Positions 14,990 through 23,726 of a stretch of DNA of 46,079 nt are shown here, piece after piece. The position numbers and the translations under genes are program-made. Origin of the DNA: Aeromicrobium sp. (lineage in GTDB: Bacteria; Actinomycetota; Actinomycetes; Propionibacteriales; Nocardioidaceae); assembly GCA_025965175.1 (NCBI GenBank), contig JAOPXL010000087.1:1-46079 (forward strand), written 5' to 3'. The notes under the pieces were generated by a model, which saw only the letters and a list, made by a program, of their open reading frames with translations, made no database searches and was not told the DNA's origin. The stretch's first letter is position 1. Every line of letters starts with the position of its first letter.

Positions 14990-15755
14990 GCGTGGCCGTT
15001 CCGAGGCCGTGGCGACGACGTGTGGCGTGCTGGTAGCGGCCGGCCTCCTGGCCGTCATGGGATACGCCGCCAGTCGCACCGACACCTCGCTGCCGGAGTC
15101 GGCCCCGACCGCGTCAGACGCCCTCCCGGCCACCACGACCGAACCGGTGCGACCAGCCGCCGAGGCCGTGAAGCCGACACCATCACGCGCCCGTGGGCGC
15201 GTCGTCGCGGGTGACTGGATCACGCGCATGTCCCGCTCGACCGGCATCGGCCCGGTCGCGCTGAAGGCGTACGGGACGGCAGCCCTGCGCCTCGCTGACG
15301 AGCAGCCGCGCTGCCGGCTCGGCTGGACCACGCTCGCCGGCATCGGGGCGATCGAGTCGGGCCACGGCACCACGGGCGGCTCGGTCCTGCGGCCCGACGG
15401 CACGACCTCGCAGCCGATCCTCGGTCCCGCCCTCGACGGCACGGCGGGCACCGCCGCGATCCGATCCGACGCCGACTCCGTCCGGTGGCACGGCGACGCG
15501 GTGTGGGACCACGCCGTCGGCCCGATGCAGTTCATCCCGTCGACGTGGCGGAAATGGGGCTCGGACGGCGACGGCGACGGCGTTGAGGACCCCAGCAACG
15601 TGTTCGACGCCGCCTACGCCGCCGCCCGCTACCTCTGCGCGTCCGGTGGGGACCTCACGACGGGCGAGGGGTGGAGCCGGGCAGTGTTCTCCTACAACCA
15701 CTCCGAGGACTACGTCCGCGCCATCCTGGCCAGGGCCAACGACTACGCCGACTGA
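14982..15755 (+). CDS. Secreted lytic murein transglycosylase
   Basis: A 257-residue protein with an N-terminal membrane/signal segment (VLVAAGLLAVMGYAAS), a Thr/Pro-rich spacer and a lysozyme-like lytic transglycosylase domain. The catalytic Glu is in GIGAIESGHGT. VGPMQFIPSTWRKWGSDGDGDGVEDPSNVFDAAYAAARYLC is split across the expected family blocks, and SYNHSEDYV follows. It cuts peptidoglycan glycan strands outside the membrane. The GDGDG stretch resembles a calcium site seen in MltB-type enzymes. ATG 14982 has AGGTGG upstream; ATG 14949 in the same frame is the alternative. Confidence 0.87.
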   Translation: MAERGRSEAVATTCGVLVAAGLLAVMGYAASRTDTSLPESAPTASDALPATTTEPVRPAAEAVKPTPSRARGRVVAGDWITRMSRSTGIGPVALKAYGTAALRLADEQPRCRLGWTTLAGIGAIESGHGTTGGSVLRPDGTTSQPILGPALDGTAGTAAIRSDADSVRWHGDAVWDHAVGPMQFIPSTWRKWGSDGDGDGVEDPSNVFDAAYAAARYLCASGGDLTTGEGWSRAVFSYNHSEDYVRAILARANDYAD

Positions 15756-15767
15756 CCTCGGCCCGGC

Positions 15768-16295
15768 TCAGTGGGTGTACGTGCCGTGGAGGATCGCCCG
15801 GCCCAGGGTCTTGAAGGCCAGGTTGAAGCTCACGACTGCGGGGGATGCCGACGCGTCGACGCCGAGGTTCTCCTCGCCGACGGCGTGAACGACGAAGAAG
15901 TAGCGGTGCGGCTGGTCGCCGGCCGGGGGAGCGGCGCCCGTGAAGTCGTACGAGCCCATGTCGTTGCGGACGTGGAACCCGCCACCGGGGAGCCCGTCGT
16001 CGGACGCGCCCGCACCGGTCGGGAGCTCGGTGACGTCGGCCGGGATGTCGACCGCCGCCCAGTGCCAGAACCCGGACGGAGTCGGGGCGTCGGGGTCGAA
16101 GCAGGTCACGACGTACGACTTGGTGCCCTCGGGGGCGCCGCTCCAGCTCAGCTGGGGTGACGTGTTGCCGCCGTCGCCCACCTGGTCGTCCTTGAGCGGC
16201 GCGCCGTCGGTGATGTCGTCGCTCGTGACGGTGAATGTCGCGACGGCGGGGAGGAGGTCGTAGGGATCGGGTGTGACGGGTCGGTCGAGGCTCAT
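15768..16295 (-). CDS. YbhB/YbcL-type PEBP (Raf kinase inhibitor-like) protein
   Basis: A 175-residue phosphatidylethanolamine-binding-fold protein of the bacterial YbhB/YbcL type. The anion-pocket motifs are present: [26 protein letters not shown] (shown by its DPDAP and WHW core) and [11 protein letters not shown]. Its cellular role is unknown. The ATG at 16295 follows a -10 hexamer TAGCGT by seven bases on the minus strand. The gene is divergent from the TrmH gene with only 18 bases between the two starts. Confidence 0.9.
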   Translation of the reverse strand: MSLDRPVTPDPYDLLPAVATFTVTSDDITDGAPLKDDQVGDGGNTSPQLSWSGAPEGTKSYVVTCFDPDAPTPSGFWHWAAVDIPADVTELPTGAGASDDGLPGGGFHVRNDMGSYDFTGAAPPAGDQPHRYFFVVHAVGEENLGVDASASPAVVSFNLAFKTLGRAILHGTYTH

Positions 16296-16301
16296 GCGAA
16301 C

Positions 16302-16308
16302 TACGCTA
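16302..16308. promoter_or_regulatory. Overlapping divergent -10 elements
   Basis: Plus-strand TACGCT (16302-16307) is six bases before GTG 16314. Minus-strand TAGCGT (16308-16303) is seven bases before ATG 16295. The two hexamers share five base pairs, so only one polymerase can occupy the site at a time. Confidence 0.6.
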
Positions 16309-16313
16309 GCCCG

Positions 16314-17117
16314 GTGGCCCAGATCGTACGACTCGACGACCTCGACGACCCTCGACTCCGTGACTACGTCGACCTCCGGGACGTGCAGCTCCGGCTGAAA
16401 CTGGAGTCGGAGCGCGGGCTGTTCCTGGCGGAGGGCGAGAAGGTCGTTCGGCGCGCGGTCGAGTCGGGCCACGCGCCCCGGTCGTTCCTGATGTCGCCGA
16501 AGTGGCTGGACTCGCTGGCCGACGTCCTGGACGGGTCCGACGCACCGTGCTTCGTGCTCGACGACGCCGCGATCGAGCGCCTGACGGGCTTCCATGTCCA
16601 CCGCGGCGCCCTGGCCGCGCTGGAGCGCCCTGACCTGCCATCTCCTGCTGAGGTGCTGGCCGCCGCCCGCCGCGTGGTCGTGGTCGAGGACCTCGCGGAC
16701 CACACCAATGTCGGGGCGATCTTCCGCAGCGTCGCGGCCCTGGGGTTCGACGCCGTGCTCCTGTCGCCGCGGTGCGCCGACCCGCTCTACCGCCGCGCGA
16801 TCAAGGTCTCGATGGGCTCGGTGTTCTGGCTGCCGTACGCCCGGGTCGACGACTGGTACGCCGCCCCCGACCTGCTGAGAGAGGCCGGCTACACGACGTA
16901 CGCCATGACCTTGGCCGACGACTCGGTCGCGCTCGATGAGGCGCCGCGCGACGTCGAGCGCCTCGCGCTGGTCGTCGGGTCCGAGGGCCACGGGCTCAGC
17001 ACCCGGTGGGAGCAGTCCGCGGACCACCGGGTCACGATCCCGATGGCCGCCGACATCGACTCGCTCAACGTCGCGTCCTCGGTCGCCGTGGCGTGCTGGG
17101 AGCTGAGGCCCCGCTAG
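16314..17117 (+). CDS. TrmH/SpoU family RNA 2'-O-methyltransferase
   Basis: A 267-residue protein. A small substrate-binding N-terminal domain ([15 protein letters not shown]) is followed by the knotted SPOUT methyltransferase domain. The three SpoU motifs are [19 protein letters not shown] with the catalytic Arg, [11 protein letters not shown], and [23 protein letters not shown]. It methylates a ribose in rRNA or tRNA using SAM; the target base is not predictable. The GTG start is leaderless. Its stop codon shares CTAG with the stop of the convergent DUF5343 gene. Confidence 0.92.
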   Translation: MAQIVRLDDLDDPRLRDYVDLRDVQLRLKLESERGLFLAEGEKVVRRAVESGHAPRSFLMSPKWLDSLADVLDGSDAPCFVLDDAAIERLTGFHVHRGALAALERPDLPSPAEVLAAARRVVVVEDLADHTNVGAIFRSVAALGFDAVLLSPRCADPLYRRAIKVSMGSVFWLPYARVDDWYAAPDLLREAGYTTYAMTLADDSVALDEAPRDVERLALVVGSEGHGLSTRWEQSADHRVTIPMAADIDSLNVASSVAVACWELRPR

Positions 17118-17977
17118 GTCGCCGGGCCGTCGGTGAGCTCGGCCGAGACGGTCAGGATCGCGCTGAGGTATTCCGCCGTGGCGGCCCGCTCGGGCCCGTC
17201 GGGCAGGGGATGCGCCGCGTCGTCCCGCTGTCGGAGCAGCTCCTCGATGTGTGGCCTGGCCTCGGCCGAGACGAGGCCGTGGTCGACCAGGGTCGCGACG
17301 AGGTCCTGGCCCTGCACCGCGCGCATGAGGTCCGCCAGGGGCGCCGGCTTGGCCGAGCCGCGGCGCAGGACCGCGAAGTCGTCGTTCGCGAGGTGGGCGA
17401 ACGCCAGAGCTGCATAGCTGTTCCACGCCGACACGATCGCGGGGCGCAGCAGGTCGTGGTGGAGGCACTGCCGGGCGACGTCGAACTCCCGGACGGACAG
17501 CTGCAGCAGCATGCTGACGTCCTGGATCACCTCGCGTCGCGGTCGGGAGGACGCGGACGGGCTCGAGCCGGGGCCGGACACCGCGAGGTCGCTGAGCTTG
17601 CGGAACGTCGCCACGACGAGGTGCGCCTTCTCGGGGTCGTCGGTCTCCACGACCTCGGCGAGGGTCTGGTCGTCGACCTGGGCGTCGTCGTCAACGCGGG
17701 CCGCGAGATCGGGGTACGTGCTGCGCTCGGCGGCCAGCAGCACCGACTGCGGGTCCTCGGCGTCGCGGTAGGCGAGCCACGACTCGGTCGGGGTGCCGTC
17801 AGGCGACAGGAACCCGAAGGCTGTCAGGAATGCCGTGGTGTCGGCGGCGGCCTCGGCCGTGAACCCGTTCGCCTCGAGGTGGGCCGCGGTCACGGTGTGC
17901 GGCGTCGTGCCTCGGCGCACGAGGCGCAGGGCGCGCTTCAGCGACTCGACGTCCTGCACGTGCGGCAGGTCTGTCAT
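17114..17977 (-). CDS. DUF5343 protein with a HEPN-like C-terminal domain
   Basis: A 287-residue cytoplasmic protein. The N-terminal half (about 5-140) matches DUF5343: [44 protein letters not shown] and a helical [19 protein letters not shown]. After a Ser/Pro-rich linker the C-terminal half is all-helical, with [19 protein letters not shown] and, near the end, [21 protein letters not shown] fits the R-[N/D/H]-x3-H motif of HEPN ribonucleases. HEPN domains occur in toxins and phage defence; the pairing with DUF5343 is my inference. I chose ATG 17977 for its ribosome binding site GAGAGGGA; a frame to 18004 exists. It lies alone among housekeeping genes. Confidence 0.78.
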   Translation of the reverse strand: MTDLPHVQDVESLKRALRLVRRGTTPHTVTAAHLEANGFTAEAAADTTAFLTAFGFLSPDGTPTESWLAYRDAEDPQSVLLAAERSTYPDLAARVDDDAQVDDQTLAEVVETDDPEKAHLVVATFRKLSDLAVSGPGSSPSASSRPRREVIQDVSMLLQLSVREFDVARQCLHHDLLRPAIVSAWNSYAALAFAHLANDDFAVLRRGSAKPAPLADLMRAVQGQDLVATLVDHGLVSAEARPHIEELLRQRDDAAHPLPDGPERAATAEYLSAILTVSAELTDGPAT

Positions 17978-18070
17978 GTCCGTCCCTCTCGTAGCCGGGC
18001 GCATCCTGTGCCCGGAAATCTATCGTTGTCCGGGCTCATCGCCCGATAGGTCGGCGGCATGTCTTCCGCC

Positions 18071-18107
18071 GGGTGGAGCGGCGCGAGGGACACGCGCCGC
18101 TTCACCC
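18071..18107 (-). terminator. Strong hairpin downstream of def
   Basis: A 15-bp stem (GGGTGGAGCGGCGCG with CGCGCCGCTTCACCC, one G-T wobble) around AGGGACA lies ten bases past the def stop on the minus strand. Confidence 0.7.
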
Positions 18108-18116
18108 CTGGTGGAA

Positions 18117-18728
18117 TCAGCGCTCGATGACGGCGTCGTCGACGAGGATCGTGACGGGCCAGTCGTCGGGATAGCCGTCCGCGAGCTCCTGGTGCTGCTT
18201 GTAGAGCTTCTTGCGGGCCCGCTCGGGCACGCGGTCGCCGAAGACCGTGCCGAACAGGTGATCGGTCTCATGCTGGAGGCAGCGAGCCAGCAGGCCCGTG
18301 CCGCGGAACTCGACCGGCTCGCCGTGCTCGTCGACGCCCGTGACGTGGGCCTGGTCAGGACGCGCGCACCCGGTGAACGCGCCGGGCAGGGAGAGGCAGC
18401 CCTCGTCGTCGTCCTCGAGGTTGCGGTCCTTGCCCTCGGGGAGCTGGAGCACGGGGTTGCACACGACGCCCGTGACCTGCTCCTGATCGTCGTCAGGGCA
18501 GTCGAACACGAAGACCTTGAGGTCGACGCCGACCTGGTTGGCCGCGAGGCCGACGCCCTTGGCGGCGTACATCGTCGCGACCATGTCGCGGACCAGCGTC
18601 TGGAGCTCGTCGTCGAAGACCGTCACGTCGGCGAGCTCGCGGTGCATGACCGGGGTGCCCCAGCGAGTGATGGGACGGACAGCGCCGCCGCCGGGAAGCG
18701 GACGGGACTGCGAGGGGGTGGTGGGCAC
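18117..18728 (-). CDS. def: Peptide deformylase
   Basis: A 203-residue enzyme that removes the formyl group from N-terminal formylmethionine. All three metal and active-site motifs are present: GVGLAANQ (58-65), EGCLSLP with C111, and HETDH (153-157). The length and the N-terminal extension before RPITRWGTPVMH are usual for actinobacterial deformylases. The GTG start has GAGGAG ten bases upstream. It is divergent from the acyl-CoA dehydrogenase pair. Confidence 0.96.
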   Translation of the reverse strand: MPTTPSQSRPLPGGGAVRPITRWGTPVMHRELADVTVFDDELQTLVRDMVATMYAAKGVGLAANQVGVDLKVFVFDCPDDDQEQVTGVVCNPVLQLPEGKDRNLEDDDEGCLSLPGAFTGCARPDQAHVTGVDEHGEPVEFRGTGLLARCLQHETDHLFGTVFGDRVPERARKKLYKQHQELADGYPDDWPVTILVDDAVIER

Positions 18729-18764
18729 GGTCGCTGGGCTCCTCTGCTCAGGTTGTTCCTAGGT

Positions 18765-18827
18765 TAACCAGCCACGGCGTGGCTGGTTACGCTGGTCCCG
18801 CGACGCTTTGTCGGATACCACGGGTAT
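18765..18827. promoter_or_regulatory. Two palindromes between def and the acyl-CoA dehydrogenase genes
   Basis: AACCAGCCAC (18766-18775) and GTGGCTGGTT (18779-18788) form a perfect palindrome with a three-base centre. A second, ATACCACGGGTAT, lies at 18815-18827. They are candidate operators for the downstream fatty-acid genes; no regulator can be named. Confidence 0.4.
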
Positions 18828-18904
18828 GCGAAAGTGCAACTCCCGGTTACACTTCAGCTCAGTGGTGGGCACCAGCGTCCCACCCGTTTCCCCGAGGAGT
18901 TCCT

Positions 18905-20221
18905 GTGGCCAGTCGCCGAGATCCCATGGGCATCGGTCTGGCGGTGCTGAACCGCATCGCCAGCTCGCCAACCATCGACAAGCTCAAGTTGCGCAAGACG
19001 ACCGAGAAGGCCGTCTACGAGGGCGCCCGGAGCGGCTTCCGCGTCGCAGGCGCCACGGGTCGCGCGTTCCAGCGGGTCAAGGGCTCCGGCCGTCCCGCCC
19101 GACTGGCCCGTACGTCCGACAGTGGCGTCTTCGACCTCAATCCCACCGAGGACCAGGAGATGATCGTCGGCGTCATCCGTGAGTTCGCCGCGGAGGTCCT
19201 GCGCCCCGGCGCCGGCGAGGCCGAGGACCTCAACGACACCTCCAAGGAGGTCCTCGGGCAGACCAGCGAGTTCGGGCTGACGCTGCTCAACATCCCGGAG
19301 AGCCTCGGCGGCCTCTCGGAGGACCGCTCGGCCGTCACCGGCGTGCTGGTCGCGGAGGCCCTCGCCGAGGGCGACATGGGGCAGGCCGTCGCGTGCCTCG
19401 CCCCAGCCGCGGTCGCCACGGCGATCTCGCTGTGGGGATCCGACGCGCAGCAGCAGACGTACCTCCCGGCCTTCGCCGGGGACGACATCCCCTCGGCGGC
19501 CCTGGCGGTGGCGGAGCCCCGAGCGCTGTTCGACCCGTTCGACCTCGCGACGACCGCGACACGTACCGACGCGGGGCTCGTGCTCAACGGCGTGAAGTCC
19601 GGTGTGGTGCGCGGGTCCGAGGCCGAGCTGTTCGTCGTGGCCGTCGACCTCGAGGACCGGGGACCGACGCTCGTGATCGTCGAGTCCAGCACCCCAGGGG
19701 TGACGATCGAGGCCGATCCCAGCATGGGGCTGCGGGCAGCCGGGCTGAGCCGGCTCGTCCTGGCCGATGTCACGATCCCGGTCGACGCGATCCTCGGCGA
19801 CGGCACGGACGACGACTACCGCGAGTGCATCCGCCTCTCACGCCTGGCCTGGGCCGCGCTGGCCCTCGGCACGGGCCGGGCGGTGCTCGACTACGTCAAG
19901 GACTACGTCACGACCCGTCATGCCTTCGGTGAGCCGATCGCCCACCGCCAGGCTGTCGCGTTCATGGTCGCCGACATCGCGATCGAGCTCGAGGCCATGC
20001 GCCTCGTGACGCTCAAGGCGGCCTCCCGGGCGGAGCAGGGCCTGGACTTCGCGCGCGAGGTCGCGCTGGCCCGTCGCCTGGCGGCCGAGCACGGCATGAA
20101 GATCGGCACCGACGGCGTGCAGCTGCTCGGCGGCCACGGCTTCGTCAAGGAGCACCCGGTGGAGCGGTGGTACCGCGACCTGCGGGCCGTCGGCCTGATG
20201 GAAGGAGCAGTCCTCGTCTGA
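18905..20221 (+). CDS. Acyl-CoA dehydrogenase family protein (FadE24-like)
   Basis: A 438-residue acyl-CoA dehydrogenase-fold flavoprotein. An N-terminal region of about 70 residues, basic and unusual (IDKLKLRKTTEKAVYEGARS), precedes the dehydrogenase domains. Family blocks include LLNIPESLGGLSEDRS, VLNGVKSGV, RHAFGEPIAHRQAVAFMVADIA and GTDGVQLLGGHGFVKEHPVERWYRDLR. The pairing with the next gene resembles mycobacterial fadE24-fadE23, from memory. Substrate-site blocks are less typical than in the second gene, so it may act as a partner subunit. The GTG start has GAGGAG five bases upstream; ATG 18927 is an alternative. Confidence 0.87.
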   Translation: MASRRDPMGIGLAVLNRIASSPTIDKLKLRKTTEKAVYEGARSGFRVAGATGRAFQRVKGSGRPARLARTSDSGVFDLNPTEDQEMIVGVIREFAAEVLRPGAGEAEDLNDTSKEVLGQTSEFGLTLLNIPESLGGLSEDRSAVTGVLVAEALAEGDMGQAVACLAPAAVATAISLWGSDAQQQTYLPAFAGDDIPSAALAVAEPRALFDPFDLATTATRTDAGLVLNGVKSGVVRGSEAELFVVAVDLEDRGPTLVIVESSTPGVTIEADPSMGLRAAGLSRLVLADVTIPVDAILGDGTDDDYRECIRLSRLAWAALALGTGRAVLDYVKDYVTTRHAFGEPIAHRQAVAFMVADIAIELEAMRLVTLKAASRAEQGLDFAREVALARRLAAEHGMKIGTDGVQLLGGHGFVKEHPVERWYRDLRAVGLMEGAVLV

Positions 20222-20235
20222 GGGCGTACACACAC

Positions 20236-21453
20236 ATGATCAATCTCGAGACACCTCGCAAGTTCCGACCCTTCATCAAGCAGGCGCACCAGGTCGCCGA
20301 CGAGTTCCTGCGCGCCAACTCGCGCAAGTACGACCTCGCCGAGCACGCCTATCCCAAGGAGCTCGACCTGCTCGCCTCCCTCGTCGACGGCATGGGCGAC
20401 TCCGGCCAGGGACAGGGCGCCGGCGCCGCTGCGGTCCGCCGCGACGATGAGACGACCGACAAGGCGAGCAAGGTCAAGAACGGCACCAACATGTCGTCGG
20501 TCCTGTCGGTCATCGAGATGTGCTGGGCCGATGTCGGCCTGCTGCTGTCGATGCCGCGCCAGGGACTTGGCAACTCGGCGATCGCGTCGGTCGCCAGCGA
20601 CGAGCAGCTGGAGCGGTTCAAGGGCACCTGGGCGTCGATGGCCATCACCGAGCCCAGCTTCGGGTCGGACTCCGCCGCCATCACGACGACCGCGGTCAAG
20701 GACGGGGATGCGTACGTCCTCAACGGCGAGAAGATCTTCGTCACCGCCGGCGAGCGGTCCGACTCAGTCGTCGTCTGGGCGACGCTGGACAAGAAGCTCG
20801 GCCGGGCCGCGATCAAGTCGTTCCTCGTTCCCAAGGACCTGCCCGGCATCCGGGTCGAGCGGCTCGAGCACAAGCTCGGCATCCGCTCGTCCGACACCGC
20901 CGTCATCGTGCTGGACGACTGTCGGGTGCCGGCCGAGAACCTCCTGGGCAATCCCGAGATCGACACCAAGCAGGGATTCGCCGGCGCGATGGCGACCTTC
21001 GACAACACCCGGCCCCTCGTGGCGGGGATGGCCGTCGGATGCGCCCGGGCTGCGCTCGAGGACACCCGTGAGCTGCTCGAGCAGGCCGGCGTCGTCATCG
21101 ACTACGACCGGCCGGTCCAGTCGCAGTCGTACGCCGCCGCGACGTTCATCTCGATGGAGGCCGACTGGGAGGCCGCCCTGCTCATGACCCTCGAGGCAGC
21201 GTGGCTGGCCGACAACCGCAAGCCCAACTCGATGGAGGCCTCGATGGCCAAGGCCAAGGCGGGCCGGGTGGGCAACGCGATCACGCTGCGCTGCGTCGAG
21301 CTGGCCGGGACCCTCGGCTATAGCGAGCACGAGCTCATCGAGAAGTGGTCGAGGGACTCCAAGATCCTCGACATCTTCGAGGGGACCCAGCAGATCCAGC
21401 AGCTCATCGTGGCGCGACGACTGCTCAACCTCACGTCCTCGCAGCTCCGGTAG
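20236..21453 (+). CDS. Acyl-CoA dehydrogenase (FadE23-like)
   Basis: A 405-residue acyl-CoA dehydrogenase. The opening INLETPRKFRPFIKQAHQVADE and RKYDLAEHAYPKELD closely recall mycobacterial FadE23. Flavin and substrate blocks are AITEPSFGSDSAAITTTAV, LNGEKIFVTAGERSD and the C-terminal ILDIFEGTQQIQQLIVARRL, where the Glu of FEGT is the usual catalytic base. It starts 14 bases after the previous gene, with no clear ribosome binding site, and is surely cotranscribed with it. A heteromeric enzyme with the FadE24-like protein is likely; the acyl substrate is unknown. Confidence 0.92.
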   Translation: MINLETPRKFRPFIKQAHQVADEFLRANSRKYDLAEHAYPKELDLLASLVDGMGDSGQGQGAGAAAVRRDDETTDKASKVKNGTNMSSVLSVIEMCWADVGLLLSMPRQGLGNSAIASVASDEQLERFKGTWASMAITEPSFGSDSAAITTTAVKDGDAYVLNGEKIFVTAGERSDSVVVWATLDKKLGRAAIKSFLVPKDLPGIRVERLEHKLGIRSSDTAVIVLDDCRVPAENLLGNPEIDTKQGFAGAMATFDNTRPLVAGMAVGCARAALEDTRELLEQAGVVIDYDRPVQSQSYAAATFISMEADWEAALLMTLEAAWLADNRKPNSMEASMAKAKAGRVGNAITLRCVELAGTLGYSEHELIEKWSRDSKILDIFEGTQQIQQLIVARRLLNLTSSQLR

Positions 21454-21466
21454 ACGGACACCCTGT

Positions 21467-21500
21467 CGTGGCACTCCCTCGGTCGCGGGGGAGTGCCACG
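21467..21500 (+). terminator. Terminator hairpin after the acyl-CoA dehydrogenase operon
   Basis: CGTGGCACTCCC pairs perfectly with GGGAGTGCCACG around a ten-base loop, 13 bases after the stop. No T-run follows. Confidence 0.65.
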
Positions 21501-21508
21501 GCATTCAG

Positions 21509-21514
21509 TAAGGT
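21509..21514 (+). promoter_or_regulatory. Leaderless -10 element of the MarR gene
   Basis: TAAGGT ends seven bases before ATG 21522. Confidence 0.5.
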
Positions 21515-21521
21515 TCACCTC

Positions 21522-21971
21522 ATGACGAGTGAACTTCCGACCGGGCTCGACGTCGACTTCGAGCTCACCCGGTTCATCCGCCGGGTCCGGGCACGGAGCA
21601 TGCGCCACCTCGGGGAGATCCACCCCAAGCTCGACTACGGGATGTTCACCTTCCTGCTCGCGATCTGCGACGCCCCCGACGGCATCCGCGGCTCGGAGCT
21701 CGCCGAGGAGCTCGGGGTGCACAAGTCGACCGCGAGCCGCGCAGTCGCGTCGCTGGAGAAGCTCGGGCTGCTGACCCGGATGGCCGACCCCGACGACGGT
21801 CGGGCCCACCTGCTGGTGCTGACGCCGTCTGCCCAGGCGGACCTCGAGGCGTACCGCAGCAAGAGCCACGAACGGCTGCTGGCGATCCTCCAGGACTGGA
21901 CACCCGCGGAGGTCGAGACCTTCGCGCACAGCCTCACGCGGCTCAACGAGGGCGCCGAGAGGCTGTTTTGA
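21522..21971 (+). CDS. MarR family transcriptional regulator
   Basis: A 149-residue winged-helix protein. The helix-turn-helix is GIRGSELAEELGVHKSTASRAVASLEKLGLL and the wing is RMADPDDGRAHLLVLT, both typical of MarR. N- and C-terminal helices provide the dimer interface. It starts as a probable leaderless transcript and its stop overlaps the TTG start of the DUF952 gene. Its target and ligand are unknown; the upstream fatty-acid genes or the downstream dehydrogenase are candidates. Confidence 0.9.
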   Translation: MTSELPTGLDVDFELTRFIRRVRARSMRHLGEIHPKLDYGMFTFLLAICDAPDGIRGSELAEELGVHKSTASRAVASLEKLGLLTRMADPDDGRAHLLVLTPSAQADLEAYRSKSHERLLAILQDWTPAEVETFAHSLTRLNEGAERLF

Positions 21972-22297
21972 GGATCTTCCACCTGGCGCTCGCCGGGGCG
22001 TGGGAGGCCGCCCAGGCCTCCGGGACGTACACCGTCTCGACGATCGGGCTCGACCTGGCGGACGTCGGGTTCATCCACTGCTCCCAGGCCGAGCAGGTCG
22101 CCGGCGTGCACGCACGCCACTACGGCGACGTCACGGAGGCGATCTGGCTGCTCACGATCGACACGGACCTGCTGACCTCACCGTGGCAGCTCGACAGCGT
22201 GCCGGGCCAGGAGCTTCCGTTCCCGCACGTCTACGGTCCGCTGAACGTCGATGCGGTCGTCGCGGTCGAGCGGTTCAGACCCTCAGCATCGTCTTGA
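21968..22297 (+). CDS. DUF952 family protein
   Basis: A 109-residue protein of DUF952, a small family related in fold to ADP-ribosyltransferase-like proteins but of unknown activity. Conserved blocks are IFHLALAGAWEAAQASGTY, VGFIHCSQAEQVAGV and FPHVYGPLNVDAVVAV. The TTG start overlaps the MarR stop (TTGA), so the two are translationally coupled. The 3' end overlaps the convergent alcohol dehydrogenase gene by 23 bases. Confidence 0.87.
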   Translation: MRIFHLALAGAWEAAQASGTYTVSTIGLDLADVGFIHCSQAEQVAGVHARHYGDVTEAIWLLTIDTDLLTSPWQLDSVPGQELPFPHVYGPLNVDAVVAVERFRPSASS

Positions 22298-23321
22298 TCG
22301 CGGTGCGCTCGTCCATCGCCCGGTAGCCGTCGGCGACCTGGTCGAGGGGCAGCGTGAGGTCGAAGACGTCGCCGGGAGTCACGGTGCCGTCCAGCACGTC
22401 AGGCAGCAGCTCCTCGACGTAGGCGCGTACGGGGGCCACGCCGCCGGCGATGCCGAGGTTGCGGCCGAACATCATCGGCAGGTCCACGACCGCGTCGTGG
22501 GGGATGCCGACGTAGCCGATCCGCCCGCCGGGCCGGGCGCTGCGCATCGCCTGGTCCATGCTCTCCTTCGTGCCGACGCACTCCAGCACGTGGTCGGCGC
22601 CGATGCCGTCGAAGATCTCCTTGACCTGGTTGGCGCCCGCCCGGCCACGCTCGTCGACGACGTGGTCAGCGCCGAACCGGCGGGCCAGCTCCTGGCGGTC
22701 GGCGTGGCGCGACATCGCGACGACCGAGGCCGCGCCGAGCCGCTTGGCGGCGAGCACCGCGCTGAGGCCGACCGCGCCGTCGCCGACCACGACGACGTTG
22801 CTCCCCGGCGTCACGCCCGCGGAGACCGCAGCGTGGTGGCCGGTCGGGAACACGTCGGACAGCGTCAGCAGGTGCGCCACCATCACGGCGTCCGGCACCT
22901 GCGGGGTCGCGACGAGCGTTCCGTCGGCCTGCGGGACGCGCACGAGCTCGCCCTGCGCTCCGTCGTTCTCGACGCCGTGGCGGTCAGGGCGGCCCCAGAC
23001 GCCGCCGTTGACGCACGAGGTGTGGACGCCGTGGCGGCACAGCGCGCAGGTGTTGTCGGAGTACATGAACGGCGCGATGACGAACGACCCCGGCCGGATC
23101 GTCGTGACGGCGGCCCCGACCTGCTCCACGATGCCCACGAACTCGTGCCCGATGCGTACGGGCTGGGGGTTGGGGTGGACCCCGCGGTAGGGCCACAGGT
23201 CCGAGCCGCACACGCAGGCCGCGACTACCCGCACGATGGCGTCGGTGTCGTCACGGAGCTGTGGGTCGGGGACCTCGTCGAGGCGGATGTCACGGGGGGC
23301 GTGGAGGACGGTGGCGTGCAT
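22275..23321 (-). CDS. Zinc-dependent alcohol dehydrogenase family protein
   Basis: A 348-residue medium-chain dehydrogenase. Catalytic zinc ligands are in ACVCGSDLWPY and the following IGHEFVGIVE. The structural zinc site CALCRHGVHTSC keeps three of the usual four cysteines, with an acidic residue in the fourth place, as in some actinobacterial relatives. The NAD(P)-binding motif is VVVGDGAVGLSAV. The start at 23321 follows a -10-like CAGAAT by six bases. It oxidises or reduces an unknown alcohol or aldehyde. Confidence 0.9.
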   Translation of the reverse strand: MHATVLHAPRDIRLDEVPDPQLRDDTDAIVRVVAACVCGSDLWPYRGVHPNPQPVRIGHEFVGIVEQVGAAVTTIRPGSFVIAPFMYSDNTCALCRHGVHTSCVNGGVWGRPDRHGVENDGAQGELVRVPQADGTLVATPQVPDAVMVAHLLTLSDVFPTGHHAAVSAGVTPGSNVVVVGDGAVGLSAVLAAKRLGAASVVAMSRHADRQELARRFGADHVVDERGRAGANQVKEIFDGIGADHVLECVGTKESMDQAMRSARPGGRIGYVGIPHDAVVDLPMMFGRNLGIAGGVAPVRAYVEELLPDVLDGTVTPGDVFDLTLPLDQVADGYRAMDERTAIKTMLRV

Positions 23322-23363
23322 CTGACCATTCTGGCAGGGGCGCGGTGTGGAAGGATCGGACGC

Positions 23364-23714
23364 ATGACTGACAAGCCTGAAATCGACTTCATCGAGGGCC
23401 CCGCGCCCACCGAGCTCCAGATCACGGACATCACGGTCGGTGACGGTCCCGAGGCCGTTCCCGGCGGCATCGTCGACGTGCACTACGTCGGCGTCGAGTT
23501 CGAGACCGGAGAGCAGTTCGACGCCTCGTGGGACCGCGGCCAGTCCGCCCGGTTCCCGCTGCCCAACCTGATCCAGGGCTGGCAGGAGGGCATCCCCGGC
23601 ATGAAGGTCGGCGGACGCCGGCAGCTGGTCTGCCCGCCGCACCTCGCGTATGGCAACAACGGCCCCCTCGGTGGCAAGACCCTGGTCTTCGTCATCGACC
23701 TGCTCGGCGTCTGA
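23364..23714 (+). CDS. FKBP-type peptidyl-prolyl cis-trans isomerase
   Basis: A 116-residue single FKBP domain, cytoplasmic with no signal peptide. Key blocks are VDVHYVGVEFETGEQFDASW, FPLPNLIQGWQEGIPGMKVGGRR and PPHLAYGNNGP followed by LVFVIDLLGV. These include the aromatic pocket residues Y, F, W and the Y of AYGN. It catalyses proline isomerisation in protein folding. The ribosome binding site is GGAAGGA. It is divergent from the alcohol dehydrogenase gene and convergent with hrpA. Confidence 0.95.
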   Translation: MTDKPEIDFIEGPAPTELQITDITVGDGPEAVPGGIVDVHYVGVEFETGEQFDASWDRGQSARFPLPNLIQGWQEGIPGMKVGGRRQLVCPPHLAYGNNGPLGGKTLVFVIDLLGV

Positions 23715-23726
23715 CCCACTGGCGTC

